Below the pieces are notes generated by a model that was not told the DNA's origin, searched no databases, and was given only the letters and a program-made list of their open reading frames with translations. From the NCBI GenBank assembly GCA_019114745.1, contig DXEY01000144.1:1-6653 (forward strand): a stretch of DNA of 6,653 bases, written 5' to 3'. Position numbers and translations under genes: made by a program. Below are positions 5,174-6,653 of the stretch, in pieces (position 1 is the first letter of the stretch; every line of letters begins with the position of its first letter). Source of the stretch: Candidatus Mediterraneibacter colneyensis (GTDB lineage: Bacteria > Bacillota > Clostridia > Lachnospirales > Lachnospiraceae).

Positions 5174-6212
5174 GCAGCAGCGGATCGCAGCCGAAAAATC
5201 AATGAGTGAATGGCTTTCACACCCGGATGAACTCGGGAAAGCGCCGGCAAAGATTGAGTGCGCGAAAGAGTTTGATCTTCATGGGCTCCATTATTATATT
5301 TTCCGTTTTAAGCAAAAGCTGCCGGGCGAGTGGATGCTCGGCGTGTGCGGAGGATATGAGGATGGTTCGGAGGAGCATTGCGGCCATGTCTACAGCAGGA
5401 TGACGAAATATAATGATAAGACAGCGGTCGAAGATGCCGTGGAAATGGTGGAAGCGATCCGCTCTTATTGGATGGAAAGAGCACGGATGCAGGAAGCGTT
5501 TCAGGAGAAGTTTAAGGCAAATACTGAGTTCAGAACAGGGGCTGAGATCGATGCATGGAAGATTAACAGCCAGTTTGTCAGATCTGAAAGCAGATACTTT
5601 CTGACAGCAGGGGAGACGGACTGTCCTTCCGGCAGGCTTTTTGCGGCAGATCCCCTCGCATATCTTCCGGGTTCGCAATTCTTTTTCACTTTTGAGAAGG
5701 AAATCCCGGCAGGAAGATATCCGGTGGAAGTGTCGATATGCCGGAACAGTATGACAGGTATCCGTATGTGTACGGCAAGGCTGAAGATCAAAGATACAGA
5801 GGCTGTGAAGTTTGTAAGGGCTGAGGGGACTGCCGAGGCCATAAGCGAAGAGGGAACAGCGGGCGGATTTCCTGTCGATGCCGGTATGATGACCCTGTGT
5901 GATGCACAGACTGCAGGAGAATACAGAGCATTTATAAAGAAATGGTATGAGTCGCATCCGGACGGCAATCATTATGACGATTATTTTGCCGCGTTTTTTG
6001 CCGAAAGTGAAAAAATGCTTCCGGCTTACCAGAGGGAAGGCGGAGATTTTATAGAATGGACGAATCCAGATACGGGCAGAAAAATGGTTATGATCGCGTC
6101 CGGGTTCGGAGACGGATTTTACTGCTGCTATTATGGATATGATGCCGGAGGAGATCTCTGCCAGATCATAGTGCCGATGGTGGATCCCTCCCTGTTCGGG
6201 GATGAAGATTGA
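5166..6212 (+). CDS. DUF4241 domain protein with an extra N-terminal domain
   Basis: A 348-aa cytoplasmic protein that looks like two modules. The C-terminal part (about 125-345) fits DUF4241: SGRLFAADPL (155-164), PAGRYPVEVS (181-190), ARLKIKD (204-210), FPVDAG (235-240) and SGFGDGFYCCYYGYDAGGD (312-330), matching the family's SGxxxAxDPL, PxGxYPV, VDAG and SGxGDGxYxxYxGYD pattern. The family function is not established. The first 110 residues (KIECAKEFDLHGLHYYIFRF, 29-48; LGVCGGYEDGSEEHCGHVYS, 58-77) form a separate domain I recognise only as a type seen in clostridial hypothetical proteins, with conserved-looking Cys61, His71, Cys72 and His74. A lysine- and glutamate-rich linker (about 103-123) joins the halves. 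The ATG overlaps the preceding stop by eight bases, with GGAGG eight bases upstream. Function is unknown. Confidence 0.75.
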   Translation: MNKQQRIAAEKSMSEWLSHPDELGKAPAKIECAKEFDLHGLHYYIFRFKQKLPGEWMLGVCGGYEDGSEEHCGHVYSRMTKYNDKTAVEDAVEMVEAIRSYWMERARMQEAFQEKFKANTEFRTGAEIDAWKINSQFVRSESRYFLTAGETDCPSGRLFAADPLAYLPGSQFFFTFEKEIPAGRYPVEVSICRNSMTGIRMCTARLKIKDTEAVKFVRAEGTAEAISEEGTAGGFPVDAGMMTLCDAQTAGEYRAFIKKWYESHPDGNHYDDYFAAFFAESEKMLPAYQREGGDFIEWTNPDTGRKMVMIASGFGDGFYCCYYGYDAGGDLCQIIVPMVDPSLFGDED

Positions 6213-6251
6213 AAGTGCCGGTTTGTATGCGGGCGGTAAAGGAGAAGCATT

Positions 6252-6653
6252 ATGGATAAGTATTCGGAGATCAGGAGACGATTCGAGGAAAACGAGGACA
6301 GGGAAAATGCCGTAAAGATGGCAAAGTATATGAGAAACCAGTTTGCCTTCTACGGGATACCGACCCCGAAACGGAAGAAGCTGTACAGAGATATCCTGAA
6401 GGATGAAAAGAAGCGGAAAACAGTGGACTGGGATTTCCTCGACCAGTGCTATGAGGATGAACACAGAGAATTTCAGTATCTTGTATCGGATTATCTGATC
6501 GCTTTGTCCTCTGTGCTCACCTATGAGGATATCCCAAAGATAAGAAAATATATCAAAGAGAAGCAGTGGTGGGACACGATAGATTTTCTGGATCAGGTGA
6601 TCGGGGATATCGGCCTGCGGGATGCGCGGGTGGACGGGCTCATGCTGGAATGG
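6252..6653 (+). CDS. AlkD-like DNA alkylation repair protein (3' end missing)
   Basis: The first 134 codons of an AlkD-family DNA glycosylase, an all-helical HEAT-repeat protein that excises positively charged alkylated bases such as 3-methyl- and 7-methyladenine/guanine adducts. Family members are about 220-240 aa, so roughly 40% lies beyond the window. Visible hallmarks are MRNQFAFYGIPTPKRKKLYR (27-46), the conserved entry helix with the F-x-G-I-x-x-P motif, and KQWWDTIDFLDQVIG (104-118), in which Trp107 and Asp111 correspond to the catalytic Trp109 and Asp113 of Bacillus cereus AlkD. AAAGGAG at 6238-6244, seven bases from the ATG, supports the start. The gene follows the DUF4241 gene by 39 bases. 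The third key Trp of the family (Trp187 in B. cereus) lies off the window. Confidence 0.9.
   Translation, partial: MDKYSEIRRRFEENEDRENAVKMAKYMRNQFAFYGIPTPKRKKLYRDILKDEKKRKTVDWDFLDQCYEDEHREFQYLVSDYLIALSSVLTYEDIPKIRKYIKEKQWWDTIDFLDQVIGDIGLRDARVDGLMLEW

Noticed and set aside
6213..6251. Weak GCCG...CGGGC dyad between the DUF4241 and AlkD genes
   Set aside because: The arms are short and imperfect and no T-tract follows.
5217..6464. Long open frame on the minus strand (415 codons)
   Set aside because: It lies antisense to the DUF4241 and AlkD genes, whose motifs are clear. Its translation is rich in Ser, Leu, Ile, His and Arg without any recognisable domain, which is what codon bias on the opposite strand gives.
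1..6653. Mobile element, CRISPR array, tRNA/rRNA gene or riboswitch
   Set aside because: No transposase or integrase, regularly spaced repeats, cloverleaf-type RNA or recognisable riboswitch core was seen on either strand.

Overview
The window looks like a chromosomal segment from a clostridial Firmicute, most plausibly in the Lachnospiraceae. The evidence is strong AGGAGG-type ribosome binding sites before most genes, tight head-to-tail gene packing, roughly balanced G+C, and protein types typical of gut Clostridia (Nim-like PNPOx protein, Cof-type HAD phosphatases, many GNATs). This placement is inferred from style; no taxonomic marker gene is present.

Layout: bases 1-50 hold the first 16 codons of a leftward gene that runs off the window. 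Bases 51-239 are a divergent promoter region. They contain a leftward TATAAT, a near-perfect TGTGAT-GAA-ATCACA palindrome, a rightward extended -10 (TGTTATAAT), and a second dyad at the predicted rightward transcription start. From 240 to the right edge there are eleven rightward genes in a row, with gaps of at most about 70 bases, two overlaps and no visible terminator. In order they are: flavodoxin-like protein; Nim/PNPOx-like flavoprotein; small three-helix membrane protein; YafP-like N-acetyltransferase; 78-aa DUF2007-like protein; two tandem Cof-type HAD phosphatases; DUF1349 lectin-fold protein; second GNAT; a 348-aa protein with a DUF4241 C-terminal part; and the start of an AlkD-like DNA glycosylase, cut by the window end.

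How they may work together: this resembles a long, loosely themed 'housecleaning' operon rather than a biosynthetic pathway. Three members fit a defence against nitro-aromatic or alkylating genotoxins: the Nim-like flavoprotein, the YafP-like acetyltransferase and the AlkD-like glycosylase, with the flavodoxin as a possible electron carrier. The HAD phosphatases, DUF1349 protein and DUF4241 protein do not obviously fit that theme, so the idea remains a hypothesis. I found no mobile element, CRISPR array, RNA gene or clear terminator. I did not find a convincing wholly new system; the least explained pieces are the DUF4241 fusion protein and the regulatory architecture at 85-213.
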